Notes: generated from the sequence alone by a model not told the origin. A stretch of 64,000 nt of DNA from Miscanthus floridulus (GCF_019320115.1 NC_089591.1:55552078-55616077); one strand, 5' to 3'. Positions 11,789-23,512 are shown, numbered from the stretch's first letter. Made by a program: numbers and translations.

Positions 11789-12011
11789 CCTTTAGTCCCG
11801 GTTCGTATTACCAACCGGGACTAAAGGTGCCGGCCATCGTGGCATGTCAGGAGGCACCTTTAGTCCCGGTTGGTGTTACCCACCGGGACTAAAGGTCCTC
11901 CTTTAGTCCCGGTTCCTGACCCGGGACTAAAGGACCCCCCCTTTAGTCCCGGATGCTTGCTCCCGGGTGGGGAACCGGGACTAGAGGGGGTTCCCCACCG
12001 GGAGTAAAGCT
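11789..12011. repeat. CACTA subterminal palindromes (CTTTAGTCCCGG type)
   Basis: Four inverted pairs built on CCTTTAGTCCCGG and CCGGGACTAAAGG lie at about 11790-11828, 11858-11895, 11901-11935 and 11940-11990, followed by a half-site CCGGGAGTAAAG. This is the 3' subterminal region of the element. The expected terminal ...GTAGTG is absent, so the end is truncated. Confidence 0.88.
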
Positions 12012-12049
12012 CGGTTCTCTACCTACCTTAATTTTTTTCGGTCCTCCGC

Positions 12050-12592
12050 CACTGCGGGAAGCTGGTCTGCGCCAAGCCCGAGAGACTGAGGCAGAGGTGG
12101 GACGACCTACTCGACAGGCTGATCGAGGACCATGAGAAGCCAGTATGAGGCGGCGATGGCGGCGGCGAGTTATCTCAAGGACGATGACGACTTCATACAT
12201 GTTTTGCTCTCAGTTCGACGGGAGTACGACCTTACCAGGGAGCAAATGAAAGCTCTCTTGCTTGTAAGTGCATATCCAGCTCATGTCTTGCCTGTACTTA
12301 AAAAGTTGCTGCAAGTCTACAGCAATCATCGAACTGGCATGAACTAGATCTGAACATGCAGGACGTGTTTGTCGGGGGGATAGACTCATCATCTTCGCTG
12401 CTCGAGTTCACCTTGGCCGAGCTCATGAGGAAGCCACGAGTGATGAACAAGCTACAAGCCGAGGTAATAACGAGCAGCACGTCCGTGTGGGCGCTACTGG
12501 GGCGAGGACGCCGAGGAGTTTGTCCCTGAGAGGTTCATGGATGGCGGCAGCGCTGTACATGTCAGCTTCAAGGGGAGTGACTTTGAGTTCCT
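12050..12592 (+). pseudogene. Cytochrome P450 (CYP71 type) pseudogene 1, central part
   Basis: 12070-12130 encodes a helix region (AKPERLRQRWDDLLDRLIED) that matches 38740-38810 of pseudogene 2. A frameshift near 12135-12175 leads into DDDDFIHVLLSVRREYDLTREQ, then a GTAAGT donor at 12264. The next exon begins after AG at 12360 with the I-helix region (DVFVGGIDSSSS). After LMRKPRVMNKLQAE, near 12463-12480, about 240 bp containing the K helix (ExxR) are missing compared with pseudogene 2; the text resumes at [11 protein letters not shown] and runs into a copia insertion at 12592. The N-terminal exon and the first part of exon 2 are not in the window. The TTCCT at 12588-12592 is the left target duplication. 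Confidence 0.88.
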
Positions 12593-13084
12593 CGATAGAT
12601 TTGACAGGATCGTCTAGCCATAGATCTAGCATGTATAACATTTAGGATAAACAGCAAGTCCTAGAATATGAACTAGTACTGGATTTAAAGATAAGGTGAG
12701 ATAGAGAGAGGGGTTGCAGAGGTGCAAACCATCGTCTGCCTTCGTAGAAGACGAGCTGGCCATGGAGTTGCTTGTCGGTGACGCGGTGAAGCCCGGCGGT
12801 GAAGACGTTGTCATGGTGGCGGCGGTGCAGGGGCGGCGGTGGCCGGTGGCGAAACTTCCCGTCGCTGGCAACGCCCTCTCTCTAGATCGGCTAGGGTTAG
12901 GATGTAGATGGGGCGTCTGGCAGCTCAGGTGAACCTCGTGTCTTGTGCCCTGGCCCCCACCTCTCTTTTTATGGTATTGTGTGACGGGGACCCACCAACC
13001 ATAGTTAGGGTTGGGCTCCTTCGATCAGGGCGTGGATCAAGGCCCAATTGGCCATTGGGCCAAACTGGTGGGATCAATCTAACA
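12593..13084 (-). repeat. 3' LTR of copia M
   Basis: Matches 34684-35176 over its length. On the minus strand it runs TGTTAG...TATCG, with the final TATCA altered to TATCG at the left edge. A purine-rich tract (minus-strand AAGGGAGAGAA, about 13085-13095) abuts it and fits a polypurine tract. Confidence 0.92.
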
Positions 13085-13270
13085 TTCTCTCCCTTGATCT
13101 CACCTTATAACTTAATCTTAACTTACTTACTTTATCTTGTTCCTATTCCATCACAGATCAGAACATAGAGCGTGCCTCATCATCATGGTCTGTTGTCATT
13201 AGATTAAACAGCTACAATGCACCTCTCTGTTTTGAAACAGATTCTCAACTAGGCCCTCATTGTCTAGGAA

Positions 13271-13449
13271 TCATAGACTTTCCCTTAAACCCACACCGGC
13301 TAAGTGTTCTCTGAACACACTGGGTAGTAAGCCTTTTGTAAGTGGATCCGCGAGCATATTTTCTGTTTTTATATGCTCAAGACTAATTATATGACTCCAG
13401 ACTTTGTATTTTATAACATAATACTTTATGTCAATATGTTTGGCAGCAC
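13271..13449 (-). pseudogene. C-terminal end of the copia M RNase H
   Basis: The minus-strand reading begins GAAKHIDIKYY and ends GVGLRESL at a TGA (13271-13273). It is the direct continuation of the RNase H fragment at 29417 onward (...YNNPTICYAHDNKS). The two were separated by the insertion at 13455. Confidence 0.85.
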
Positions 13450-13454
13450 CACTT

Positions 13455-14857
13455 TGAAAGCATCTAGGCCCCTAGTTGGGTTTCGGTGATTAATGACAAT
13501 ACGTGATTACTGTGACTAACGTGTGTTTTGCAGACGCAATTAAGTTAGGTCACGGTAATGGAGATCGATTGGGCTATCATGGTGGTCATACCCCTACGAT
13601 GAAAATCATTTTGGTTTTTAAATGCTAGACGACAAGGTTAAGGATGGACTAGTTCTAAGTGTCATTTGGTGTTGAGGAGATACTTAGAGTAATTTAGGAC
13701 TTTATTTTTCCTTTGGCTATACTATTAAGGGGGGTATGGACGGGTAGCTTGACCTAGGAGAGTCTAGTGGGTTAGGTGTGGTGCACACTTGCTAAATCTA
13801 GCACTAGGTAGCTCCTAAAAAGCCCTTAGATCCATTGGAGAAAACTTCATTCACATATGATCGAGAGTTGAAAGTGAATGGAGGGTCAAATACTGACCGG
13901 ACGCTGGTTCCGGAGTGATCGGATGCTGGTGCAGAGTTCGGTCAGTTCATTTGATCAAGGTGATTTTGTCTGGTGCGACCGGACACTGAGTCCCAGCGTC
14001 TGATCGGCTTCAGTAAGGTTCCAAAGAGGGAAAATCGTGACCGGACGCTGTCCAGCGTCCGATCATAACTTAAACACTAGAGTTCGGAGAGAACTGACTA
14101 GGGTATCCGATCACCCCGCAGAGGCATATAACGATTCGTTTTTCAACCAAGGTTATAAATACTTTCTCCATTCGTGTGAGGGGGCACTTTTGCTCATTCC
14201 AACAGCTGAGAAACACCCTTGACGATGCCAAGAAGAGCAAGGTCCTAGTGAGGTGATTGAGATTTGAGAATCCCAAAGAGAACCCTCATTAGTGAAAGCA
14301 AGAGTAGCATAGTGTGCATCCACCCTTCTCATTAGGCTTATCATGGTCAAGTGAGAGTTTGTGCTTGTTACTCTTGGTGATCGCCATCACCTAGACGGCT
14401 TGGTGTTGATTGCGAGTTTGGTGATCATCCAACGGAGCTTGTGGATGATCCAACTTGAGTTGTGAGCGGTTGTGGGTGATTCACCACGACAGAGTATCAA
14501 AGAATCAACCTATAGAGAGCACTTGATCCTTACGCGGATCAAGGAGGAGCTACACCCTTGCGCGGGTGCTCTAACGAGGACTAGTAGGGAGTGACGACTC
14601 TTCGATACCTTGGCAAAACATCGCCGCGTTCCTCCTTCTCTCTTTACTTTGAGCAATTCAATTCTTGTCATTTACATTTATAGAATTGCCATGCTAGAGT
14701 AGGATTGGAACATAGGTTGCTAAACTTTTGTGCGGTAGATCAATAGAAACACTTTCTAGGCACAAGGGGTTAATTGGGCTAACCGTAGGGTTTAATTATT
14801 GCAAATAATTTTAGAATTAGCCCAATTCACCCCCTCTTGGGCATCTTGATCATTTCA
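13455..14857 (+). repeat. LTR L1, 5' LTR of copia A
   Basis: 1403 bp, TGAAAGCATC...GATCATTTCA, following CACTT and preceding a primer-binding site. Its U3 holds several GACCGGACGCTGG / GCGTCCGATC boxes, partly palindromic. It is the same length as L2 and aligns along its whole length. Confidence 0.93.
14153..14160 (+). promoter_or_regulatory. TATA box in LTR L1
   Basis: TTATAAAT stands at the expected U3/R position. It is conserved in L2 near 24211-24218 and in L4 near 28694. Confidence 0.6.
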
Positions 14858-14859
14858 AT

Positions 14860-14872
14860 TGGTATCAGAACC
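14860..14872 (+). other. Primer-binding site of copia A
   Basis: TGGTATCAGAACC begins 2 bp after LTR L1. It resembles the initiator Met-tRNA complement usual in plant copia elements. Confidence 0.85.
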
Positions 14873-14910
14873 TCGTGCTCACGTATTTAGGCTTAACCGC
14901 CTAGAGAAAG

Positions 14911-16781
14911 ATGTCTCACGGGGATGGACCTCCTTCTATCTTTGAGAGGGATGATTTTCCATATAGGAAAATCCGTATGGAGGCGTATCTAGAAGCTCTA
15001 GATGTTGAAATACTTAGAGCCGCCTCACAAGGCTTCCCAAAACCTCGGGATGCCACACACCTACAAGGCGATGAAGTGAATTATGAGAAATGGAATGTAA
15101 AGGCTCGAAACACCATCTTTAGAGGCCTTTGCAAAGATGTGTTCAACCGGGTGAGGAACCACAAAGACACCCATGCACTATGGTCGGATATTTGTGCGCT
15201 CCATGAGGGAACAAAGAGCGAGCGTGAGGAACGCTATCATCTTGTCATGAAAAAGCTAAATTCATTTGAAATGCTTCCTAAAGAGAGTGCTAATGAAAGT
15301 ACTCACGCTTGAATGTTCTTATAGAGGAAGTCAATGGCCTTGGACTCACTCAAATGCAACCATCCGATGTTGTAAGAAAGATCTTGAGTGTCCTCCACAT
15401 TGATAAATATGGGCATATTGTGACCGTGCTTCATCAAGGTGATCTTTCCACCGCTACACCGACACAAATCTTGGGAAAGATCAATGCTCATGAGATGTAC
15501 ATGCATATCACACCACAAGATGGCTCATCATCTACTAAGAAGAAAGACAAGGACTTAGCATTCAAAGCTAGTCAAGAGAAGGGCAAAGCAAGGCTTGAGT
15601 ATGAGAGCTCAAGTGATGATGAAATTGATGATGCAAGTCTTACTCTTATGGTGAGAAGAATCACCAAGATGCTAAAGAAGCTTAACAAGAGTAGCATCAC
15701 GTTTGATGGTAAAAAAGAAGTTCTTCACTAGCTCTAGAAGGAAGCCAATCTTGGAGATGGATTGCTACAATTATGAAGAATTTGGTCATCTAGCACACCA
15801 ATGCACAAAGCCCAAGAAAGACAAGTACAAGGGCAAAAAAGATGACTCAAGTAATGAAGAAGAAGATGAGAAGAAAAAAACAAGCCATACAAGAAGAAGG
15901 ATGGCAAGAAGAAGGAATTCCACAAGAAGAAGAAAAGTGGGAAGACATACATCGTCGATGATTGGCTTACAGACATTGATTCATCAAGTTGCTCATCCGA
16001 TGATAATAGTGATAATGAGAAGGTGGCCGCCATTGTGATTGACTCTTCATCATCTTCACCAATACCACCGCTATCATCCTCTACACACCTATGCCTTATG
16101 GCCAAGGGTGAACAAAAGGTATCAAATGATGATGATAGTAGTAGTGATGATCATGCTAACAATGATGATTGTGATAGTGATAGTGATGATGATGAATCTG
16201 AATCACCTTCATATGATGAACTTATCAAATTGCTAAACAAATATACTAGGATCATTAGAAAGACTAGAGCTAAGAATGACTAAATGTGATGTAGCCAAAA
16301 ATGCTAGTGTTGAGCTTAGAGAAGCAAATGATGCTATATCATCCAAACTCAAGGAGCTCAAATCTTCTAAGAAAGAGCTTAAAGAAAAACATGATAAACT
16401 CAAGAGGATACACAATGAGCTCATCACTAGCCACAACATACTAAAAGAAGAATACACTACTCTTAAGATTAATCATTATAATCTTGTCATTGCTCAAGAA
16501 TATTTATCTAATGAGCCACATGATGCTACTAACGATGTTGTTAAGATTGATATAGCTACATCATGTGATGATTTGATCATTGAGAGCATTGAGCAAAGTT
16601 CTAGTAGCAAGGGCAAGCAAGTGGTTGAGACCAATAATTATGATGAGTATGTCAAACTCAAGAATGACAATGAAAAGCTAAAGAAAGATCTTGAAGAGCT
16701 CAAAACCACCAACACTATAGTGCTAGAAAATCTTGATCATGATGGTGACTTGATTCTTGAGAATGAGAAGCTCAAAGAATA
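14911..16781 (+). pseudogene. Copia A gag polyprotein, frameshifted
   Basis: The start is MSHGDGPPS at 14911. A UBN2-type gag domain runs to 15312, where a frameshift at GAAAGTACTC creates a stop; the reading continues at about 15309 and again around 15703. A zinc knuckle at about 15757-15798 reads CYNYEEFGHLAHQC, with Tyr at the second Cys position, so it is defective. A Lys/Glu-rich and Asp/Ser-rich stretch follows, then a coiled coil (16276-16781). Relative to copy B, about 33 bp are deleted near 16280. Gag would form the virus-like particle. At least three breaks rule out one product. Confidence 0.85.
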
Positions 16782-17275
16782 GAACAAGAAACTCACGGAA
16801 GAGAAAACAATGATGCACTCAAGGAAGAAAACAAGAAGCTCAAGTTGGAGAAAGAGCATCTCAAGATTGGATTGAGCAAGTTCATAAGAGGCAAGCATCT
16901 TTAAAGTGAACTACTAATGAACACCATCATGAAGATGGATAGAAATGGCATTGGGTACTTGGCAAACCAAGAGAAGAAGGCTTAAACTCGACAACAATAC
17001 AAGTCAAAGCCAAAGCCAAAGAGATGTTTTGAGTGTGGACAAGAAGGCCACTTTGCCCATGAGTGCCAAACTCCACCACCACAACCCTTGCCCAAGCATG
17101 CTAGACCTTTTACTTTCAATGCTCATTATATGCTTAGAAAGGATTCTAGTGGTAAGATGAAAGTTATGTTCTTAGGACCTCCCAATAAGAATAGGCATAA
17201 GAAAATTTGGGTAGCAAAGTCACTTGTTGAGAAGGTGAAGGACCCTCAACAAGTTTGGGTTCCTAATGCTTGATC
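16782..17275 (+). pseudogene. Copia A gag C-terminus with second zinc knuckle
   Basis: Continues the gag region out of frame with the part before it. 17027-17068 encodes a complete CCHC knuckle, CFECGQEGHFAHEC, followed by a basic segment ending at the stop at 17273-17275. Several small indels break the frame between 16781 and 17020. Confidence 0.75.
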
Positions 17276-17287
17276 TCTTGTGTGTAG

Positions 17288-17554
17288 ATGAACTACAAGA
17301 CCGGTGGAAGTCATTGGGTTATTGATAGTGGTTGCACACAACATATGACCGATGATCCTCGTATGTTCACCTCACTAGATGAAGAAGTAGATGGACAAGA
17401 AAGAATCATATTTGGAGATAAGTCAAAGGGCAAGGTTAAAGGATTGGGCAAAGTGGCAATATCAAATAATCATTCTATCTCAAATGTGCTATATGTTGCT
17501 TCACTGAGCTTCAACTTGCTATCCGTTAGACAATTGTGTGATCTTGGCTTCTAA
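17288..17554 (+). pseudogene. Copia A aspartic protease
   Basis: Contains WVIDSGCTQHMT, with the Asp-Ser-Gly active-site triplet and the neighbouring Cys/His of the copia protease domain, then the VLYVASLSFNLLSVRQL end of the fold. TAA at 17552-17554 ends the frame. Protease would cut the gag-pol precursor. Confidence 0.88.
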
Positions 17555-17557
17555 TGC

Positions 17558-18457
17558 TTGTTCACCAAGAAGGAAGTTATTATATCTAAGAAGGATGATG
17601 ATAAAGTGATATTCAAAGAATTTAGATACAACAACCTATATTTAGTAGATTTCACCTCTGAAGATGCTAACTTGAAGACATATCTATTTAACAAAACAAC
17701 ACTTGGGTGGCTATGGCATAGAAGACTTGCTCATATTGGGATGAGTTCACTCAGAAAGCTAATGAAGAATGATTTGGTGAGAGGGTTGAAGGATGTGAAG
17801 TTTGAGAAGGACAAGCTTTGTAGTGCATGTCAAGCCGACAAGTAAGTTGCAAATACTCATCCAACAAAAGTTTTCATGTCAACCACAAGAGTGCTAGAAC
17901 TCCTTCATATGGACTTATTTAGACCAACAACATACAAGAGTTTGGGAGGAAATCTTTATTGTCTTATGATTATTGATAACTATTCAAGATACACATGGGT
18001 ATTCTTCCTTCATGACAAATCCGAAGTTGCATCATGCTTTAAGAAGTTTGCTAAGAGAGCATAAAATGAATTTTAAGTGAAACTCAAGAAGATTAGAAGT
18101 GACAACGGCAAAGAATTTGACAACACAAACATAGAAGCCTACTGTGATGAAGTTGGGATCAAGCATGAGGTCTCCGCAACATATACTCCTCAACAAGATG
18201 GTGTAGTTGAGAGAAAGAACCGGACATTGATCACTCTAGTAAGAACAATGCTTGATGAGTATAACACTCCCAAAGCTCTATGGGCGGAAGCTATCAACAC
18301 CGCTTGTTATACATCCAACCGCCTATTCCTTCAAAAGTTTCTTGGCAAGACACCTTATAAGTTGCTCAATGGGAAGAAGTCAGACGTCTCCTTCTTTAGG
18401 GTGTTTGGTTGCAAATGCTACATCTACAAGAAACGACAACACCTAGGGAAGTTTTAA
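17558..18457 (+). pseudogene. Copia A pre-integrase and integrase
   Basis: 17558-17845 is the GAG_pre-integrase domain with the zinc-binding pattern (HRRLAHIG ... CSACQ). 17876-18457 is the integrase core with LHMDLF and IIDNYSRY around the first Asp, SDNGKEF with the second Asp and GVVERKNRTL with the Glu, so the D,D,E set is present. Stops at 17843-17845, 18062-18064 and 18455-18457 break it into three frames. Integrase would insert the cDNA. Confidence 0.88.
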
Positions 18458-19570
18458 AGACGTTGTGATATTGGTTTTCTTATTGGTTACTCATCAAAAT
18501 CCAAAGCATATAGAGTATTTAATCATGCCACTGGCTTGGTTGAAGAAACATATGATGTGGAATTTGATGAATCTAATGGCTCCTAAGGAGCACATGAGAA
18601 TCTTAATGATGTAGGTGATGAACCATTGAGGGAGGCCATGAAGAACATTCCGATTGGAGACATCAAGCCTAATGATGATAAAGATGATGTACAAGTGATC
18701 AATCCTCCTTCATCAAGTGTGCCACAAGATGGTGAAAAAGATAGGAGAGTAGAAAATGAAGACACTCATGTCTCCCATGAGCAAATGGTGGTACAAGCAT
18801 AAGATGTTGATGCTCTACAACCTCCCACTCAAGTGGTTGATAGAAGAAATTTACCTCTATTATAAGCTCATCCACAAGTTCTCATCATAGAGAGTCCATC
18901 AAAGGGAGTAATGACTTATTCTCAAAAGCTTGCTTCATTTATTGAACATCACTCTTTTGTCTCTTGCTTTGAGCCTACTAAGGTATAAGAAGCTCTTCAA
19001 GATCCGGATTGGATAAACACCATGCATGAAGAGTTGAACAACTTCACCTGCAATGAAGTGTGGACTCTTAAAGAGCGACCAAAAGGTGCAAGAGTCATTG
19101 GAACAAAGTGGGTGTTCCATAACAAGCAAGATGATCAAGGCGTTGTTGTGAGGAACAAGGCAAGACTAGTTGCAAAGGGGTTCTCTCAAGTTGAAGGTTT
19201 GAATTTTGGAGAGACCTTTGCACCGGTTGTAAGACTAGAAGCCATTTGTATCCTCCTTGCATATACATCACATCATGAAATAAAACTATATCAAATGGAT
19301 GTGAAAAGTGCATTTTAAATAGCTTTATTAATGAACTAGTCTATGTTGATCAACCTCCCAAGTTTGAAGACCCTAGATATCCTAATCATGCTTATAGGTT
19401 GTCCAAGGCGCTATATGGGCTTAAGCAAGCCCCAAGAGCTTGGTATGAGCGCCTTTGGGACTTCCTCATTGAGAAGGCTTCACCATTAGGAAAGTCGATA
19501 CCATACTATTCATCAAGAAGCTTGATGGATATATCTTCATTTGTCAAGTGTATGCTGATGATATCATCTT
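18458..19570 (+). pseudogene. Copia A linker and reverse transcriptase, 5' part
   Basis: 18458-19021 is the broken linker between integrase and reverse transcriptase, with stops at about 18583 and 18801. 19022-19570 is RVT_2: [38 protein letters not shown], then ALYGLKQAPRAWYERL. The catalytic Tyr-Ala-Asp-Asp codons are at 19551-19562 in a shifted frame. The Mutator-like element at 19571 interrupts directly afterwards. A frameshift lies near 19316 and another near 19490. Confidence 0.88.
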
Positions 19571-19760
19571 GGGGAAATTGGCTGGCGGACACCCACAGTG
19601 GTGGTCGTTTGCTGGCGAACACCCAAAGTGGAGCTGTATGCTAGAAGACACTCTGGTTTGTTGTAATTATGCCAGAGGATACCGCGGGCTGGTTTCCCCT
19701 GGTTGAGGAGAGAGAAATTTTCAGTTTGGACATCCGGTGCCCCTGAGTCATGTTTGGGTC
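19571..19760 (+). repeat. Left terminal inverted repeat of the MULE
   Basis: Pairs with 20850-21039 over 190 bp with roughly ten per cent mismatches, by eye. Confidence 0.93.
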
Positions 19761-20849
19761 TGGTTGGATCGGCTAATAACCGACCCGAACCTGGTCTGCG
19801 GCCCGTCCCAATTTGCTCGGACTTACTGTGCGACGGTCGTCACCATGGCCGCCGACCTCGCTGTGCCAAACCGACCTCCTCCTATGTCGTGTCCTGTCGA
19901 TCGAGCTGGAGCTTGGCCATGGCAAGGAAATATCTACAAGTTGACCTACTATGCCGAACCAGCTTACTCTGACTACAAAAGGGAGCCAGCAAGCTCACCG
20001 TGGATGCTATGGAGGAAGCAGGGAACTAGATGGATAGGAAGGTGGATGAGGCCGAGCATTGTCGCAACTCGTTCCTTCTTCGTCGCTCTCTTGCCTTCCT
20101 CTGCTCCACACGGGGACAAGGAGACCGAAGCCGGTCCGCCGCTCACCGTCGGAGCACAGACGCCACCCGCACCATGGCAGCCCGAGCCCACGCCAGAGCC
20201 ACCCTTAGCAGCCCTGCTCTGACTCCTCCCCATCCTCTGCCTTGCCCAATGCCATGAGCCCTCTGCCCTCTCCGTCTCTCTCTCATCTCCCTCTCTGCTC
20301 CACTTTCACCCCACACCGCCGGAGCCAACCTCCCCATAGTCGATGCATCCCTCCCTCTCTGTTCTGCCTCCCTCTCCTCCCTCACTATCTTCCTCTACTC
20401 TCTCTCTCTCCTCCGTCACCATCCCCTATGTCCTCCGTCGATCGGTCACCGCATTGGAGCCATGGCCATGAGCCACCGCCACCATGCCCTCTCCTCTCTT
20501 TCCGTCGCCCTCTCTCTCTTCTTTCTCTCTCTCCCTTCCTCTCCTTTCTGACCTCATGGCTTGGCAGCAGATGAGGATGACCAGTGTAAGGCAACACTCG
20601 GTCACATCACTCGGCCCAATAGGGGTAGGCCACGCATGGCCGTGGGGCCCGCCTATCATAGGCTCCACTCCCTGTCCCTCCTCTTCTGTAGACAAGGTTC
20701 ACAAAGACCACTAATACTGAAGGGGCAAGTCCACAGATCGGTGTATAGGTCCATGAGCTCACAGTGCCCCAGTCAGCCCTGACCCACGCGTCAACCACAT
20801 GATAAATTGCTATGCATACACAGGGGATGTACATAGAATAGTAAAGAAC
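19761..20849. other. MULE interior, possible captured host fragments
   Basis: 1.1 kb, GC- and pyrimidine-rich, with overlapping open frames on both strands and a (CTCTCTC)-rich stretch at 20270-20540. Composition resembles exon/leader sequence of grass genes, as in Pack-MULEs, but no protein family was recognised. The open frames may be due to composition alone. Confidence 0.4.
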
Positions 20850-21039
20850 GACCCAAACGTGGCTCAGGGGCACCAGATGTCCAAACTAAAAATTTCTCTC
20901 TCCTCAACTGGGGGAAACCGGCCCGCGGTGTCCTCTGGCATAATTACAGCAAACCAGAATGTCTTCTAGCATATAGCTTCACTTTGGGTATTCGCCAGCA
21001 AATGACCACCACTATGGGTGTCTGCCAGCCAATTTCCCC
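20850..21039 (-). repeat. Right terminal inverted repeat of the MULE
   Basis: Reverse complement of the left repeat; ends AATTTCCCC before the 9-bp duplication. Confidence 0.93.
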
Positions 21040-21048
21040 TATCATCTT

Positions 21049-21985
21049 TGGATCATAAAATGAAGATTCTTACAAAGAGTTTGGTGAATTGATGTCGAAG
21101 GAGTTCAAGATGTCAATGATTAGAGAGCTTACATTCTTTCTTGGTTTTCAAGTCAAACAAATGAGAGAAGAGATTTTCATCTCTCAAGAAAAATATACAA
21201 ATGATCTTCTCAAGAGATTCAAGATGGATGAATGTAAGTTAATCAAGACACCAATGCCAACTAATGGACATCTCGACCTAGATGAGGGAGGTAACATGGT
21301 TGATCAAACTCTCTACCACTCTATGATTGGTAGCTTATTATATTTAACCGCATCTAGGCCCGACATCATGTTTAGTGTGTGTATATGTGCTAGATTTCAA
21401 GCTAATCCTAAGGAAACTCATTTGATTGCTGTTAAAAGAATCCTTAGGTATCTTAAGCACACACCAAGCATTGGCCTTTGGTATCCTAAAGGAGCTATAT
21501 TTGAATTAGTTGGCTATTCTGATTCGGATTATGCCGGTTGTAAAGTGGATAGAAAAAGCATATCCGGAGGGTGCCATTTGCTTGGTAGATCACTTGTGTC
21601 TTGGTCCTCCAAGAAACAAAAAAGTGTGGCTTTATCCACCGTCGAAGCGGAATACATTGCCGTAGGTGCTTGTTGTGCACAAATACTTTATATGAAACAA
21701 ACTTTGCTAGACTATGATGTAGTTCTAGAAAAAGTACCTCTTTTGTGTGACAAAAGTGCGGTAAAACTTGCAAATAATCCGGTTCAACACTCTCGCACCA
21801 AGCACATAGATATCCACCATCACTTTTTTGGAGATCATGTTGCAAAGAATGATATTTCATTATAAGGTGTAAGGACCGAAGATCAATTGGTGGATATCTT
21901 TACTAAACCGCTAGTTGAGGTGACTTTTTGTCGATTGCGGAATGAGCTCAATGTTCTTGATTTTAGTAACTTCACTAAAAATTGA
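21049..21985 (+). pseudogene. Copia A reverse transcriptase end and RNase H
   Basis: The reverse transcriptase frame resumes after the MULE (EFKMSMIRELTFFLGFQVKQ), followed by the copia RNase H: GSLLYLTASRPDIMFSV, YSDSDYAGCKVDRKSISG, STVEAEYIAVGACCAQ with the Asp/Glu set, and HSRTKHIDIHHHF. TAA at 21863-21865 interrupts; homologous reading (TEDQLVDIFTKPL) continues to TGA at 21983-21985. RNase H degrades the RNA template during reverse transcription. Confidence 0.9.
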
Positions 21986-23512
21986 GCTTGTATTGTCCTT
22001 TGCATTGTATTGTAATATACAACATGTTTACTTTATGGTAATGCACTTAGGGCTTGTCTAACATGGTTAAGATAACCACCGTAAAGCATGTGAAGAAGCT
22101 TAACCTTGATCAAACTTGAAAAGCAACTAGATTTACTTTCAAGTATTGCATTGCATATGCATGAATGTTGCTTTGTCGTTTTTTTCAATTGCCCTCTTAT
22201 TGCCTATTTTCTTAAAAAAGAATTATAGCCTAAGGCAAAATATTTTAAAAATATGAGGGTTTGAGAGAGGTCACTCATATCAGTCCCAATCGGTGTTTAT
22301 TTGGGTCTTATTCATGTTGGGACTTGATTGGGAATAGGCAACACGAAGGACTTTGAAGATTTGCTAGAAAAAGAGTGATCGGACGCTGCACCGAACTCTG
22401 AAGTCTAGCATCCGATCAGTTCATAGGAGGTGAACCTGCTGCAATGGAGTGACCGAACTCTGCTGTTCAGCGTCCGGTCAGATGGTGGTTCAGCATTCGA
22501 TCAAGCAAAGGCATTCAAGGCAGTGAGGACCAAACTCTAGCTGCGTCCGATTGGGGTTCACTGGATGCGTTCGGTCGTGATTCCAAGGGTTTTGGACCTC
22601 TCTAGAATCGACCAGACTTGGGGTGGCAGTGTCCAATCGTTGCCACCAGAGCGTCCAGTTAGTAGAAATCGTGCGGATTTAGGACTTCTTCTCCGTTTCC
22701 TTTTCTGTCTCGCGGGGAACCACCATATAACTGTCGTACGCGCCGTGACCTAATCCCTCAACCGCACCAGCACCGACATCACCATTTTCCCCTACCACCA
22801 TGCCACGTAAAGCCCTAGCCACGCAGCAAGCACGTCGCGCTACTCAGCTCACCGCGCCGCCCAGCTCCCACGCCCTAGCCGCCATGCCCATGCACAGCCG
22901 CTCTAGCGCGCTGCCTCTAGTCCACGCCTCAACTGCAGCGCCGCCGTAGTGCCCGCGCCTCTTCCCTAGCGCCGTCGAGCCCCTACCCTAATGCTATCGA
23001 GCTCGTGCCCTAGCGCTGCCCTCACCATAGCCAAGCACCAGTGCCACATTGCTCCATGCCATGGCCTAATCCACTACCCTACATCTACTCGGCTGTCGTA
23101 GCACTTCACCAGAACCCTAGCTTCATAGTGCCGATCCGGTGGTTTCCCGATCCGTTCCTTATTCTTCGGTTCACCGGTTCGTTAGGTAGCAAGCCCTCGT
23201 TTCCATTTTTGTATCTATTGCTTGCTTCTTTGGGTTTCGTATCTCTAGATATGTTGTAATTATTTATAAATCTGATCTATTCTAACGTGTAGCGAGTCGG
23301 TATTTCTGAGGTCTCATTGGTAGTTATCAGTCAACTCAGGGCTAAGCTCGCGAGTACGGATCGAGGCCAAGCCTCGAAAATGACAGTTGGCAATTGATCT
23401 TTGTCAGCGGTAGTTATTCTTTTAAGATCCATCAGATGGCTCATGTCAAGAATGTTGAAGGAGGTCCTAGTGATGAGGATCCGAGCCCCCCACCTCGCCT
23501 GCCTATAGATAC
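21986..23512 (+). other. 3' internal region of copia A, non-coding or third-ORF remnant
   Basis: Follows pol. 22370-22640 repeats the CGGACGCTG / GCGTCCGGTC boxes found in the LTRs. 22740-23090 is GC-rich and could encode an Ala/Pro/Arg-rich product starting MPRKALATQQ at 22800, with stops. 23435-23512 is open (MAHVKNVEGG...). Some Sireviruses carry a third ORF in this place. LTR L2 starts abruptly inside the last frame with no polypurine tract, so the true 3' end of A is missing here. Confidence 0.5.

Larger units (their letters stand above)
1..12011 (+). mobile_element. CACTA (En/Spm) DNA transposon 1, ends not visible
   Basis: Three transposon genes lie on one strand: a GRF zinc-finger gene, a TNP2 transposase and a Transposase_24/Ulp1-like gene. 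Between and after them are clusters of inverted repeats built on CCTTTACTCCCGG and CCTTTAGTCCCGG, the subterminal repeat type of a common grass CACTA group. The 5' terminus lies left of the window. At the right, no CACTA-type terminal repeat is found before P450 sequence starts near 12050, so the 3' end is probably deleted. The two slightly different repeat families at 5.7 kb and 11.9 kb leave open that two elements are joined here. Identification as CACTA is firm; the limits are not. Confidence 0.82.
19571..21039. mobile_element. Mutator-like element (MULE), non-autonomous
   Basis: 1469 bp with 190-bp terminal inverted repeats starting GGGGAAATTGGCTGGC. It is flanked by a perfect 9-bp duplication TATCATCTT (19562-19570 and 21040-21048), the signature of Mutator. 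No transposase (MURA) is visible. The interior is GC-rich. Confidence 0.95.

Noticed and set aside
14037..14222. Small open frames within LTR L1 and L2
   Set aside because: Part of the LTR, with no domain and no conservation beyond LTR identity.
19703..20873. Set of open frames in the MULE interior as genes
   Set aside because: No domain, frames on both strands, low-complexity Pro/Ser/Arg content; kept only as possible captured sequence.
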